Shown: positions 1 to 7,192 of the stretch, piece by piece
How the letters are laid out: the number at the start of each line of letters is the position of its first letter
How positions within the stretch are numbered: the first letter of the stretch is position 1
NCBI RefSeq assembly: GCF_001428025.1
Contig: NZ_LMSC01000001.1
Span: 243,995-278,598 of the forward strand
Length of the DNA: 34,604 bases
Direction of reading: 5' to 3'
From: Phycicoccus sp. Soil748
GTDB taxonomy: Bacteria > Actinomycetota > Actinomycetes > Actinomycetales > Dermatophilaceae
Notes under the pieces: model-generated
Databases searched by the model: none
Told to the model about the DNA's origin: nothing
The model's input: the letters and a program-made list of their open reading frames with translations, nothing else
Program-made: the position numbers and the translations under genes

Positions 1-147
1 GGCGCGCTGCTCCCGGCTCAGCCGGCGGTTGCCGCGCTCGGCCTCGTGGGGGAAGAACTCGTCGGGATCCGTCGTGCGGCACGCGCCGTCGGTCTGCCAC
101 TCGTAGGAGCTCAACAGCGGCTTGGGAAGTCTCTTGATGCTGCTCAT
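1..147 (-). CDS. WhiB-family transcriptional regulator, N-terminal part (cut by left window edge)
   Basis: The minus strand starts with ATG at 147 and stays open to the window edge, giving 49 residues. The segment W17-Q-T-D-G-A-C23, followed by D-P-D-E-F-F-P and then E-R-G-N, is the N-terminal signature of WhiB-like [4Fe-4S] proteins; C23 would be the first of the four cluster cysteines. The other cysteines and the C-terminal DNA-contacting region lie outside the window. WhiB-like proteins usually act through the primary sigma factor and sense redox state or NO. A purine-rich stretch (GGAGAG) lies about 10 bases before the ATG. The gene is divergent from a CarH-like MerR gene. The subtype (WhiB1-7) cannot be assigned from this fragment. 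Confidence 0.85.
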   Translation of the reverse strand, partial: MSSIKRLPKPLLSSYEWQTDGACRTTDPDEFFPHEAERGNRRLSREQRA

Positions 148-189
148 GTGGGGGTCTCTCTCCTCGAGGCGCGAACCGAAGTGATTCAC

Positions 190-218
190 AACCTATGCAG
201 AACTTGTTCGCAGTGCAA
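190..218 (-). promoter_or_regulatory. Predicted promoter of the whiB-like gene
   Basis: Read on the minus strand there is a TTGCAC -35 (213-218) and a TAGGTT -10 (190-195) separated by exactly 17 bases. This would give a leader of roughly 35 bases to the ATG at 147. The spacer contains the small inverted repeat GAAC-TT-GTTC (200-209), centred between the two boxes. This is pattern matching only. Confidence 0.5.
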
Positions 219-391
219 CACCCTTGAAGAAGTTATAGGGTTCGGAGTGCCCGAGCAGGGGTCGTCGGTGGTGCACCACCCGCCGACGGGTCACCGGGCA
301 CCAAACGTCAGATCGGATGTCGTGGTCACCGAGTTCAGGCCGGGCCCACTGTCGACCGTGCCCACGGGGCTCGCCCGATGGGGGCATCCGC

Positions 392-1333
392 ATGCCGGAT
401 GACCTCGTGGGCGCCGTCGAGTGGTCGGTGGGCACCGTCGCGGATCGGCTCGGTATCTCCGCGGCCACGCTGCGCACGTGGGACCGGCGCTACGGCGTCG
501 GCCCGTCGCAGCGCACCGAGGGTGGCCACCGGCGCTACGGCGAGGAGGACATCCACCGGGTCCGGGTGATGGCCCGCTTCACCGCCCGGGGGGTCCCGGC
601 CCAGAGCGCGGCCCGGGTCGCCCTCTCGATGGACAGCGAGCGCCTCACGATCGAGACCGACAGCGACCGGCCACAGGCGGGATCTCCCGTCAGGCACGGC
701 ACGGTGGAGGCCATCTGCTCGGCGGCCCTGTCGCTCGACGCCGAGAGCCTGTCGCGGATCTACCAGCGGTGCCTGCGCGAGCACGACCTGGTGACGGCCT
801 GGACCGAGGTCTTCGCGCCGGCCCTGCGGTCGATGGGCGACCAGTGGGGCGGGGGCTCGCTCGGGGTGGAGTGCGAGCACCTCGCCAGCGAGGTCCTGGC
901 GACCGAGCTGCGCACCGTCATCCGCCTCAACCGGCCCCGCACGACCGACACCTTCGTGGTGCTGGCCTGCGCCGACGAGGAGCAGCACCACCTGCCACTC
1001 CTGGCCGTCGAGGCCGAGCTCGCCCGCCACGGGGTCGCCGCCCTCGGGCTCGGCGCCCGGGTGCCTACCGAGGCGCTGGAGCACCTGCTCATGGCGCGCC
1101 GCCCCTCGAGGATCTTCCTCTGGGCGTCGATCGCGCGCCAGGTCGACGAGCGGCTCTGGCAGGTCCTGGCGGCCGTCGGCTGGCCCCTCGACGTGGTGCT
1201 CGGCGGGCCGGGCTGGCCGGTCGACCTCCCTGCCCCCGCGCGCACGGTCACGGTGACCCGGGTGCACACCCTCGAAGGAGCCACCGAAACGCTCCTGGCA
1301 GCCCCCACACCCGGTGCTACCGTGCGGACATGA
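392..1333 (+). CDS. MerR-family regulator with CarH/LitR-like B12-binding C-terminal half
   Basis: Predicted 313-residue regulator. Residues about 10-80 form a MerR winged-helix domain with the typical ATLRTWDRRYG helix and GGHRRY wing. Residues about 100-305 resemble the helical-bundle plus Rossmann cobalamin-binding module of CarH/LitR photoreceptors: W152-x9-E162-H163 matches the W-x9-EH motif over the B12 upper face, and E197-x-H199 matches the lower axial histidine motif, although the usual following Gly is Pro. A V-V-L-G-G strand-loop occurs near the C terminus. In the known family, adenosylcobalamin makes a DNA-bound tetramer that light breaks. ATG 392 was chosen because the conserved domain starts just after it; an upstream in-frame ATG at 317 adds 25 unconserved residues. 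The stop overlaps the AraC start (ATGA). Confidence 0.8.
   Translation: MPDDLVGAVEWSVGTVADRLGISAATLRTWDRRYGVGPSQRTEGGHRRYGEEDIHRVRVMARFTARGVPAQSAARVALSMDSERLTIETDSDRPQAGSPVRHGTVEAICSAALSLDAESLSRIYQRCLREHDLVTAWTEVFAPALRSMGDQWGGGSLGVECEHLASEVLATELRTVIRLNRPRTTDTFVVLACADEEQHHLPLLAVEAELARHGVAALGLGARVPTEALEHLLMARRPSRIFLWASIARQVDERLWQVLAAVGWPLDVVLGGPGWPVDLPAPARTVTVTRVHTLEGATETLLAAPTPGATVRT
1318..1332 (+). promoter_or_regulatory. Candidate leaderless promoter of the AraC-like gene
   Basis: TACCGT (1318-1323) fits the actinobacterial -10 TANNNT and ends 6 bases before the ATG at 1330, the spacing expected if transcription starts at or next to the A of the start codon. It lies inside the end of the MerR gene, so the AraC gene could be read both from the operon and from its own promoter. 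No clear -35 was found. Confidence 0.35.
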
Positions 1334-1770
1334 CCCCGCAGGAGCTGGAGAACCTGGCTCACCTGCGCCGTGCGCGCGACCTGATCGACCGCGACTACGC
1401 CAAGCCGCTGGACGTCCCGACCATGGCGCAGCGGGCACTCATGTCCCCGGCGCACTTCTCGCGCCGCTTCCGCGCCGCGTACGGCGAGACCCCCTACAGC
1501 TACCTGATGATGCGCCGCATCGAGCGGGCCATGGCCCTGCTGCGCGAGGGCGTCAGCGTCACCGACGCGTGCATGCAGGTCGGGTGCACCTCGCTCGGCT
1601 CGTTCAGCTCACGGTTCTCGGAGATCGTCGGCGAGAGCCCCACGGCCTACCGGCGGCGAGAGCACCACGCGGTCAACGCCATGCCCTCCTGCGTCGCGAA
1701 GGCGCACACCCGACCGGTCCGTCGCGGATCGAGCAGGATCGGAGAAGCGCAGCGCCACCCCGCTGCCTAG
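1330..1770 (+). CDS. AraC-family helix-turn-helix transcriptional regulator (single-domain)
   Basis: The 146-residue protein is little more than an AraC DNA-binding domain: the first helix-turn-helix covers about residues 25-55 (TMAQRALMSPAHFSRRFRA) and the second about 70-110, ending with the family signature around F-S-E-I-V-G-E-S-P-T-A-Y-R-R. There is no ligand-binding N-terminal domain. The last 35 residues are basic and low in conservation. The start overlaps the MerR stop by four bases (ATGA). A VOC-fold gene follows after 10 bases; short AraC proteins paired with a VOC protein recur in actinobacteria, and the regulator probably controls that neighbour or itself (inference). The effector is unknown. 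Confidence 0.85.
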   Translation: MTPQELENLAHLRRARDLIDRDYAKPLDVPTMAQRALMSPAHFSRRFRAAYGETPYSYLMMRRIERAMALLREGVSVTDACMQVGCTSLGSFSSRFSEIVGESPTAYRRREHHAVNAMPSCVAKAHTRPVRRGSSRIGEAQRHPAA

Positions 1771-1783
1771 GGTCGCTGCCATG
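1768..1783 (+). promoter_or_regulatory. Candidate leaderless promoter of the VOC gene
   Basis: TAGGGT (1768-1773) overlaps the AraC stop codon and ends 7 bases before the ATG at 1781. There is no Shine-Dalgarno sequence in the 10-base gap between the two genes, so a leaderless transcript is a reasonable reading. Confidence 0.4.
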
Positions 1784-2191
1784 AGCATCGCGCTGCAGTA
1801 CTGCCACATCACCGTCAACGACGTCGACGAGTCGATCGCCTTCTACGGCGGAGCCCTGGGACTGGCGGTCCGCAACGACGTGGCCTCGGGCGGGTACCGC
1901 TGGGTCACCCTCGGCAGCGACGCCCAGCCCGGTCTGGAGATCGTCCTGTCCGAGCCCCATGCCGGACGCTCGCAGTCCGACGGCGACGCGCTCCAGGAGC
2001 TGCTGACCAAGGGCGTCCTGCCCAACTACGTCTTCCGCTCCGACGACGTCGATGCGACGTTCGAGACGGTCCGCGCGTCGGGCGCCGAGGTCCTCCAGGA
2101 GCCGATCGACCAGCCGTGGGGCCCACGCGACTGCGCGTTCCGCGACCCCTCGGGCAACACGGTCCGCATCGCCCAGGCGCCCACCGCCTAG
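1781..2191 (+). CDS. VOC-superfamily (glyoxalase/bleomycin-resistance-fold) protein
   Basis: This 136-residue protein has the paired beta-alpha-beta-beta-beta layout of the vicinal oxygen chelate fold. It opens with QYCHITVNDVDESIAFYGGALG (H near residue 8 is the usual first metal ligand position), has E46 in LEIVLSEP, and a second half with YVFRSDDVDATFETVRASGAEV and WGPRDCAFRDPSGN, where the family usually has its last ligand glutamate or a catalytic residue. Members are dioxygenases, lyases, isomerases or antibiotic-binding proteins; substrate cannot be read from sequence. Its stop shares the palindrome CTAG with the stop of the convergent PAS-ANTAR gene. Confidence 0.85.
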   Translation: MSIALQYCHITVNDVDESIAFYGGALGLAVRNDVASGGYRWVTLGSDAQPGLEIVLSEPHAGRSQSDGDALQELLTKGVLPNYVFRSDDVDATFETVRASGAEVLQEPIDQPWGPRDCAFRDPSGNTVRIAQAPTA

Positions 2192-2862
2192 CCCGCCGAG
2201 CCGCCAGCTGGCTCCACGACCTGCCGGGCACCGTGGCCGGCGCCGCTTGGTGCGCCGCCGGAGAGGCTGATCACGATGTCGAGCAGGCTCCGCACGGGTT
2301 CGTCCCTGCTGAAGGCGGGGTCCGAGAGCCCGGCGACGATGCGTTCGGCCACCACCGCCAGCTTGATGTTGTGCCGGCTCGAGTAGGCCCTCAGCAGGTC
2401 GAACGCGATGTCCTCCTCGACACCGAAGCTCAGCATCAGGGCACCCTTGGCCTGTTCGATCGCGGCCCGGTGCTCAACCGAGGCCGCGACCGCCGCCCGT
2501 GCCGTCTCGCGCATCGGTTCGGTGAGGTCGACGACGAAGCCGCTGAGCCGCTTCACCTTCCCGTCGACCGCCTCGCTCTGCCCCACGAACAGGAGCCTGC
2601 ACTGCCGGTTGCCGGCATCGGTCATGTGGTAGGCACAGGAGTACGGTCCGGGCTGCTCGAGATGGCTCTTGAACCGCGACAGCATGACTGCCCGGTCCTC
2701 CTCGGCCATCCTCTCGAGCATCAGCTCGGTGGTCGGCTCCTCACCAGCGGACAGGGCGTGGAGGGCTCGCAGCCCGGCCGACCAGGTCCAGCGAGCGCTC
2801 TCGGCCTCGTACTCGAAGTACATGGTCTGACCGTCACTGTGCGCAGCTTCCAGGCGTGCCAC
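2188..2862 (-). CDS. PAS-ANTAR RNA-binding antitermination regulator
   Basis: The 224-residue protein has a PAS-like sensory domain (about residues 15-120; W-T-W-S-A-G-L and a closing G-F-V-V-D-L-T-E-P-M) followed by an ANTAR domain (about 125-185) with the typical IEQAKGALM start and a three-helix pattern through SSRHNIKLAVVAERIV. ANTAR domains bind paired small hairpins in mRNA leaders and prevent termination. The GTG start at 2862 is supported by an AGGAGG five bases upstream. It is divergent from a GAF-ANTAR gene at 3072. The last 35 residues are low-complexity. The PAS ligand and RNA targets are unknown. Confidence 0.85.
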   Translation of the reverse strand: MARLEAAHSDGQTMYFEYEAESARWTWSAGLRALHALSAGEEPTTELMLERMAEEDRAVMLSRFKSHLEQPGPYSCAYHMTDAGNRQCRLLFVGQSEAVDGKVKRLSGFVVDLTEPMRETARAAVAASVEHRAAIEQAKGALMLSFGVEEDIAFDLLRAYSSRHNIKLAVVAERIVAGLSDPAFSRDEPVRSLLDIVISLSGGAPSGAGHGARQVVEPAGGSAG

Positions 2863-3004
2863 GGCTTCCTCCTACATGGACGACCCTGCCCCGGGGATGT
2901 CTCAAGCGAGAAGGCCACTTCTTGACCGGGGCCCACGATACGACGGGCTGACGGGACCCGACAAGGGTTCAGACCGAGGGTCACGCGGCCGTCTCAGAGG
3001 TGGT

Positions 3005-3030
3005 GCATACCGGACGGCAGTCGCGGGTAC
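3005..3030 (+). promoter_or_regulatory. Weak sigma-B-type promoter candidate for the GAF-ANTAR gene
   Basis: GGGTAC (3025-3030) is preceded by GCAT (3005-3008) with a 16-base spacer. This fits the loose Streptomyces sigma-B consensus GNNT-N14-16-GGGTA, but lacks the GTTT seen at the stronger sites in this window. The implied leader to ATG 3072 is about 35 bases. Confidence 0.25.
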
Positions 3031-3071
3031 AGGGGCATCGACAGACACTCGCACGAAGGACTCCGACGACG

Positions 3072-3767
3072 ATGGAACCGATCCGGGAGACCCGCTTCGC
3101 CCTGACCGAGATGTCCCGTTTCCAGGACGAGGACATGACTGCCCAGTTCAACGCCATGGCCTCACGGGTGGCCACGATCGCCCCGGACTGCATGGGCCTG
3201 ACGTTGTCCTACCTCCGGGAGGGACTGTCCTTCACCTGGGCCGCAAGCAGCCTCGACGTGGCAGCGCTCGACGCAGTGCAGTACGTCGACGACGGACCGT
3301 GCGTCCGCGCCATGGAGCAGGCAAGCACCATAGCCGCAGGCGTCTCCGACCCCCTGGACGAGGACAGCTGGCTCCTGTTCGCGAGGGCGGAGAACACCGT
3401 CGGCGTCGAGAGCAGCCTGTCGATCCCCCTGATGGGGGAAGGCACCGTCGTGGGCGGCGTCAACTTCTACGGCAGCACGCCCACCGCCTTCGAGGGCCTG
3501 CACGACCAGCTTGCCGCGCAGTGCGGCGGCTGGGCCGATGGCGCGGTGACCAACGCCGAGCTGTCGCTGTCCGCCGTGCGTCGGGCGAAGCAAGCGCCGC
3601 AGCGGCTCATGGACCAGTACGTGACAGAGCAAGCGATCGGCATGCTCATGGCGGCTCACCGCATCAGCGCCGAAGTGGCCGCTCGACGGCTGCACGAGGG
3701 TGCCGAGCGTGCCGGCATCCACGACGCCGAACTCGCCAGGATCCTGGTCAAGAGCCGAGTGCTGTGA
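3072..3767 (+). CDS. GAF-ANTAR RNA-binding antitermination regulator
   Basis: Predicted 231 residues: a GAF sensory domain (about residues 25-155; includes YVDDGPCVRAMEQ and the strand pair LSIPLMGEGTVVGGVNFYG) and an ANTAR domain (about 170-228) beginning TEQAIGMLMAAHRIS and ending ELARILV. The GAF plus ANTAR order is common in actinobacteria. The ATG at 3072 was chosen because GAAGGA lies about 11 bases upstream and residues before it are not conserved in type; an in-frame start at 3000 would add 24 residues. It is divergent from the PAS-ANTAR gene with a 209-base shared intergenic region, so the two may be co-regulated (inference). Confidence 0.85.
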   Translation: MEPIRETRFALTEMSRFQDEDMTAQFNAMASRVATIAPDCMGLTLSYLREGLSFTWAASSLDVAALDAVQYVDDGPCVRAMEQASTIAAGVSDPLDEDSWLLFARAENTVGVESSLSIPLMGEGTVVGGVNFYGSTPTAFEGLHDQLAAQCGGWADGAVTNAELSLSAVRRAKQAPQRLMDQYVTEQAIGMLMAAHRISAEVAARRLHEGAERAGIHDAELARILVKSRVL

Positions 3768-3819
3768 CTGGGCCCTGTCCGCCAGCCTCGCCAGTCCCGA
3801 CGGACGCGCCTCCTTCGCC

Positions 3820-4518
3820 TCAGGCGGGCCAAGCCTCCCGGCCCGGTCCGGCCACCTCCACCAGCTCCTGGCAAAGGCTCTCGGGGTCCCTGAAGACCCA
3901 GGTCGCCCCCGCTGCCCGGAGCTCCGCCTCGCTGGTGCCGCCGCACTCGAGGCCTACCGACCGCGCGCCGACCGCCCTGGCGGCCTCGACGTCCCAGACG
4001 GTGTCGCCGACCACGAGCACCTCCTTGGGCCGCAGGCCCATCCGCTCGATCGCCAGCTGGACGAGGTCCGGGCTCGGCCTGGACTGCTCGACGTCCTCGG
4101 ACGTCACCACCACGTCCAGGTCGGGGTGCTCAAGCACGCCGAGCATGGCCTCCAGGTCGCGCCCGCCCGTGGACGAGGCGAGCGCGAGGGTCACGCCCTG
4201 GTGGTGGCACCACGACAGCAGGTGGCAGGCGCCCGGCAGCTCCTCGACCCGCTCGTGCCACGTCGCGAAGAGGACGTCGTGCGCCTTGACGAGGTCCTCG
4301 TCGCGCCGTTCGTCACGCCCGTCCCCCAAGACGTGCGGCATCAGCTGGTCGGGGCCCATCCCGACGGACCGGTGGAGGCTGGCCATCGGGACGACGTGGC
4401 CGGCGAGCTGGAAGGCCTGCCACCACGCGAGCGTGTGGATGTAGGTCGTGTCCACCAGGGTGCCGTCGAGGTCGAAGACGATGCCGAGGGGCACCCGCAA
4501 GGCTGGCTGTCCCGGCAT
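3820..4518 (-). CDS. HAD-superfamily hydrolase (phosphoglycolate-phosphatase / beta-phosphoglucomutase-like)
   Basis: The protein shows all HAD landmarks: motif I DLDGTLVD (nucleophile and acid/base Asp) near the N terminus, motif II S-S-T in LALASSTGG, motif III in SRPSPD where Arg replaces or shifts the usual Lys of GKPAPD, and motif IV GDTVWDVEAA. A helical cap sits between motif I and II, as in subfamily I phosphatases and sugar-phosphate mutases. The substrate is unknown. The ATG at 4518 has a GGTGAG seven bases upstream; an in-frame GTG at 4527 is the alternative. It lies 139 bases downstream of the PRC-barrel gene on the same strand and may have its own promoter. Confidence 0.85.
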   Translation of the reverse strand: MPGQPALRVPLGIVFDLDGTLVDTTYIHTLAWWQAFQLAGHVVPMASLHRSVGMGPDQLMPHVLGDGRDERRDEDLVKAHDVLFATWHERVEELPGACHLLSWCHHQGVTLALASSTGGRDLEAMLGVLEHPDLDVVVTSEDVEQSRPSPDLVQLAIERMGLRPKEVLVVGDTVWDVEAARAVGARSVGLECGGTSEAELRAAGATWVFRDPESLCQELVEVAGPGREAWPA

Positions 4519-4615
4519 CTGGCTCACCGGCGGTCACGCACGAGGGGCGGGGAGTGGATCATCAGGCACCTTCGGGTCCAGCGGCCTTCGCCGCAGCGGT
4601 ATCGTCGCGGGCACT

Positions 4616-4641
4616 CTGCCCCACGCGTGCCGCGCTCAAAC
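4616..4641 (-). promoter_or_regulatory. Weak sigma-B/F-type promoter candidate for the HAD gene
   Basis: On the minus strand GTTT (4638-4641) is followed after 16 bases by GGGCAG (4616-4621). It has one mismatch from GGGTAG and a spacer one base longer than the better sites near 9.5, 10.4 and 15.7 kb. It would give a leader of about 90 bases to ATG 4518. Confidence 0.25.
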
Positions 4642-4657
4642 GTGCACGCAGGTGGGG

Positions 4658-5476
4658 TCACCCGCCGGCACCGCTGACACCGAGGGGGTGCCGCCACCCC
4701 CCGTGGCCCCGGAGGACGAGGCGGCGTCCCTCCCAGTCGACCGCGTCGACCTGGCCCCAGGGCACCTCGTGGTCGTCACGGTGCCACCACCTGAATCCCC
4801 GGGCAAGGGGCCAAGAACCCTGGTCGGTGAGGGTGCGGTAGCCGAGCTCGCCCCCGAGGGTGCGCGGACCGAACACGACCCCGGTCACCCGCAGGCGCCC
4901 CACCTCCGGGCCGCTCTGCTCGAACGCCTCGGCCCGCACCTCGCAGACGGTGCCCATCGAGGTGCGACCCGGGTCGACGACGCCGGCGCCCACCAGCGTG
5001 CTCAGCAGCCGCGTCCCCTCGGGCCGGTCGAGCTCCTCGTGCGCGTCCGGGGCGTAGGTCGCGGTGCCCGCCAGCCGGTCGTCACCGGCCTTGGCGCCGG
5101 GGATCCTGCCGATGACGTGCTGCCGCAGCCACTGCTCCAGCCCGGCCGCCTCGTGCAGGACGCGTTCGGCATGGTCGCTGACCGTCACGGCCGATCCGAT
5201 GTCCCGGACGTGGGACATCGGGACCATGAGCGGTCGAGGCCGCTCGCGAGGGTCGAGCCGCCGCCACGCGGCCACGATCGAGCGCCCGAGCAGGCCCGGC
5301 TGTCGAGGGCCGAGCGCACCAGGCCCCGTCACCAGCCCGACGACCAGCAGCCCGCTGCGGTCCTCGCGCAGGACCACATCGTCGACGTTGCCGAGCAGGG
5401 CTCCGCTGGGGCCGACGAGCTGGTGGTCCATCAGCCGCAGCACCAGGTCGACGGCGCGGCCCCGGCCCGGAGTCAC
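4658..5476 (-). CDS. PRC-barrel-like protein coupled to the Nramp-like transporter
   Basis: This 272-residue soluble protein has no signal peptide or membrane segment. Two regions look like PRC-barrel beta folds: about residues 12-98 (LVLRLMDHQLVGPSG, then LLGNVDDVVL) and about 155-260 (LLSTLVGAGVVDPG, then SMGTVCEVRAEAF and VPWGQVDAVDWEGRRLVLR). PRC barrels often serve as cytoplasmic regulatory or docking modules. It starts with GTG and overlaps the transporter stop by four bases (GTGA), which suggests translational coupling and a partnership with the transporter. This reading is by fold pattern; I do not recognise a named family with certainty. Confidence 0.65.
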   Translation of the reverse strand: MTPGRGRAVDLVLRLMDHQLVGPSGALLGNVDDVVLREDRSGLLVVGLVTGPGALGPRQPGLLGRSIVAAWRRLDPRERPRPLMVPMSHVRDIGSAVTVSDHAERVLHEAAGLEQWLRQHVIGRIPGAKAGDDRLAGTATYAPDAHEELDRPEGTRLLSTLVGAGVVDPGRTSMGTVCEVRAEAFEQSGPEVGRLRVTGVVFGPRTLGGELGYRTLTDQGSWPLARGFRWWHRDDHEVPWGQVDAVDWEGRRLVLRGHGGWRHPLGVSGAGG

Positions 5477-6702
5477 TGCCCCGCCTTCGTCACGAGCATC
5501 AAGGGGATCGCCGCCACCGACGCGAGCACCACCAGCACGAGATAGACCACGCCCAGGCCGTTGGCCAGCCGCCCGTTCGCGTGCTCACCCATGTAGGTCC
5601 GGTCGTTGGCGACCACGAGGATCGGGAAGTACGTCAGGGGAAGCGCGACGGCACTGAACACCACGGAGTACTCGGTGAGCATGACGGGGTCGACGGTGGT
5701 CAGGAGCAGGGCCACGCCACCGATGCATGACATGAGCAGGACGGTGTGGAAGCGGGAAGCGCGCAACGGCTCGACGTACTTGCCCCACTGCCAGCCGAGG
5801 TACTGGGCGATGCTGTAGCCGACGGAGAGCCCTGTCTCGCAGGCAGCGCCGAAGGTGGCCGCGAAGAAGCCCAGGAGCAGGAAGGCGAGCCCGATCTTCC
5901 CCAGGGCCAGCACCACCGGCAGGCCCGTCTGCCCGAGGGTGTCGACCGTGATGCCTCGTGGCAGGAAGACGAGTGTCGTGCACGCGGCGATCGCGAGGGA
6001 CAGCAGGCCGCCGAGGGGGAAGCCGATGAAGACGTTGGCCCGCATGGTGCCCAGGTCCTTCGGTGACCACTTCTCCTCGACACCGCCGGAGCTGAAGAAG
6101 AACACCTCGTACGGCGTCATGGCCGCCCCGAAGAGCGCGATGGCGTAGTAGAGGTAGACGGGGTGCGACTCGTTCGCCGGCACCGTCGGATCGAGCGCAC
6201 CCTGTGCCAGGCTTCCCCAGTCGGGGCCGAGCGCCCACACGGCGACGGCGAAGGCCACGAGGGACAGTCCGGCGAGCCCGAACGCGTTCTCCAGCACCGC
6301 GAACTTCACGCGCCACAGCACCACCCACACCGCGGCCCCGGCCACCGGCATCCATAGGAACCGGTTGACGCTGGTGGCCAGCTCCAGGGCGAGCGCGACC
6401 CCGCCGATCTCCGCGGCCAGGGTCAGGAACGTCACGAGCATCGAGGCCACGAGGTTGGTGAGGCCGACCCGGGGCCCCAGCCGCTCGCGGATGAGGTCGA
6501 ACGTCGCCCTGCCGCTGACAGCGGCGACCCGTCCGCACATCTCCGCGAAGACGCAGATGCCGAGCACCCCCACCACGACGACCCAGGCGAGCGACATGCC
6601 GAACCGTGAGCCCACCAGGGCGTTGGTGATGAGGTCACCGATGTCGACGAACCCGCCGATCGCCGTGAGGATGCCGAGCGCGATGGCGAAGACCCGCTTC
6701 AC
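5473..6702 (-). CDS. Nramp-family-like divalent metal transporter with a non-canonical substrate site
   Basis: The 409-residue protein has about 11 hydrophobic segments and the overall Nramp pattern. Canonical Nramp Mn/Fe transporters have DPGN in helix 1 and (A/C)-M-P-H in helix 6. Here helix 1 reads D20-I-G-D23 and helix 6 reads A-A-M195-T-P-Y-E, so the Asn, the metal-coordinating Met position and the His are all changed. Family knowledge: Nramp-related members lacking the Met include Mg2+ carriers, so Mn2+ should not be assumed. The GTG start at 6702 has GGAGGTGA upstream. It lies 46 bases after the lipoprotein gene and overlaps the PRC-barrel gene. Confidence 0.8.
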   Translation of the reverse strand: MKRVFAIALGILTAIGGFVDIGDLITNALVGSRFGMSLAWVVVVGVLGICVFAEMCGRVAAVSGRATFDLIRERLGPRVGLTNLVASMLVTFLTLAAEIGGVALALELATSVNRFLWMPVAGAAVWVVLWRVKFAVLENAFGLAGLSLVAFAVAVWALGPDWGSLAQGALDPTVPANESHPVYLYYAIALFGAAMTPYEVFFFSSGGVEEKWSPKDLGTMRANVFIGFPLGGLLSLAIAACTTLVFLPRGITVDTLGQTGLPVVLALGKIGLAFLLLGFFAATFGAACETGLSVGYSIAQYLGWQWGKYVEPLRASRFHTVLLMSCIGGVALLLTTVDPVMLTEYSVVFSAVALPLTYFPILVVANDRTYMGEHANGRLANGLGVVYLVLVVLASVAAIPLMLVTKAGQ

Positions 6703-6748
6703 CGGTCCTCACCTCCCTCGTCCGCAGGCAGCGGTGGGTGCACCGCAG

Positions 6749-7192
6749 TCATCCCAGCGCCTTCCGGGCCCGCGCGAGCTCTGAGGTGCTCGCGTCCAGC
6801 TCGCCGAGCGCGGCCTTGAGCCCGCTCCGGTCGTTGCGCCGCAACGCGATACGCGTGTGCGCCAGTGCGTCGTCGGCGTTGCCGAGGAGGGTCAGCACCT
6901 GGTCGCGCAGCTGGTCCTGGCGGCGACTCGGCGGGTCGACCACGCCGAAGCTGGTCTCCACGCCTCCCATGGCGTTCTCGCTGTCCGTCACCACCGTGTC
7001 GGCGTAGGCGCTGGTCGACTTCCCCGCGAGCAGGCCGTCGACGGCCAGCCGGGCCGTCGAGGTCTCGCTGGATGCGGACTCGAGGGCGCTCTTGGCGTTC
7101 TGCTCGAAGGCGCCCGAGTCCAGGGCGGGGGCGATGCACCCGCTCAGCAGGACCACGGCGCAGCCCACAACGTACGTCGCTCGTCTGCGCAT
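6749..7192 (-). CDS. Small predicted lipoprotein, mostly helical
   Basis: About 147 residues. The N terminus RRRATYVVGCAVVLLSGC is a type II signal peptide with lipobox L-L-S-G-C; the mature chain would be anchored by a lipidated Cys on the outside of the membrane. The rest is polar and helical, rich in Ala, Ser, Arg and Asp, with no family I can name. Start choice is between ATG 7192 (TGATG overlap with the 30-residue ORF) and GTG 7195 (GTGA overlap); both imply coupling to that ORF. It lies between the membrane peptide and the Nramp-like transporter. Confidence 0.7.
   Translation of the reverse strand: MRRRATYVVGCAVVLLSGCIAPALDSGAFEQNAKSALESASSETSTARLAVDGLLAGKSTSAYADTVVTDSENAMGGVETSFGVVDPPSRRQDQLRDQVLTLLGNADDALAHTRIALRRNDRSGLKAALGELDASTSELARARKALG

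Noticed and set aside
3768-3819. Terminator between GAF-ANTAR and HAD genes
   Set aside because: Only 5-6 base-pair stems (GTCCG/CGGAC, CGCCT/AGGCG) were seen, too weak to call.
4684-4701. GGGGGTG/CACCCCC hairpin as a terminator
   Set aside because: It lies within the last codons of the PRC-barrel gene, where GC-rich coding DNA gives such stems by chance; no T-run.
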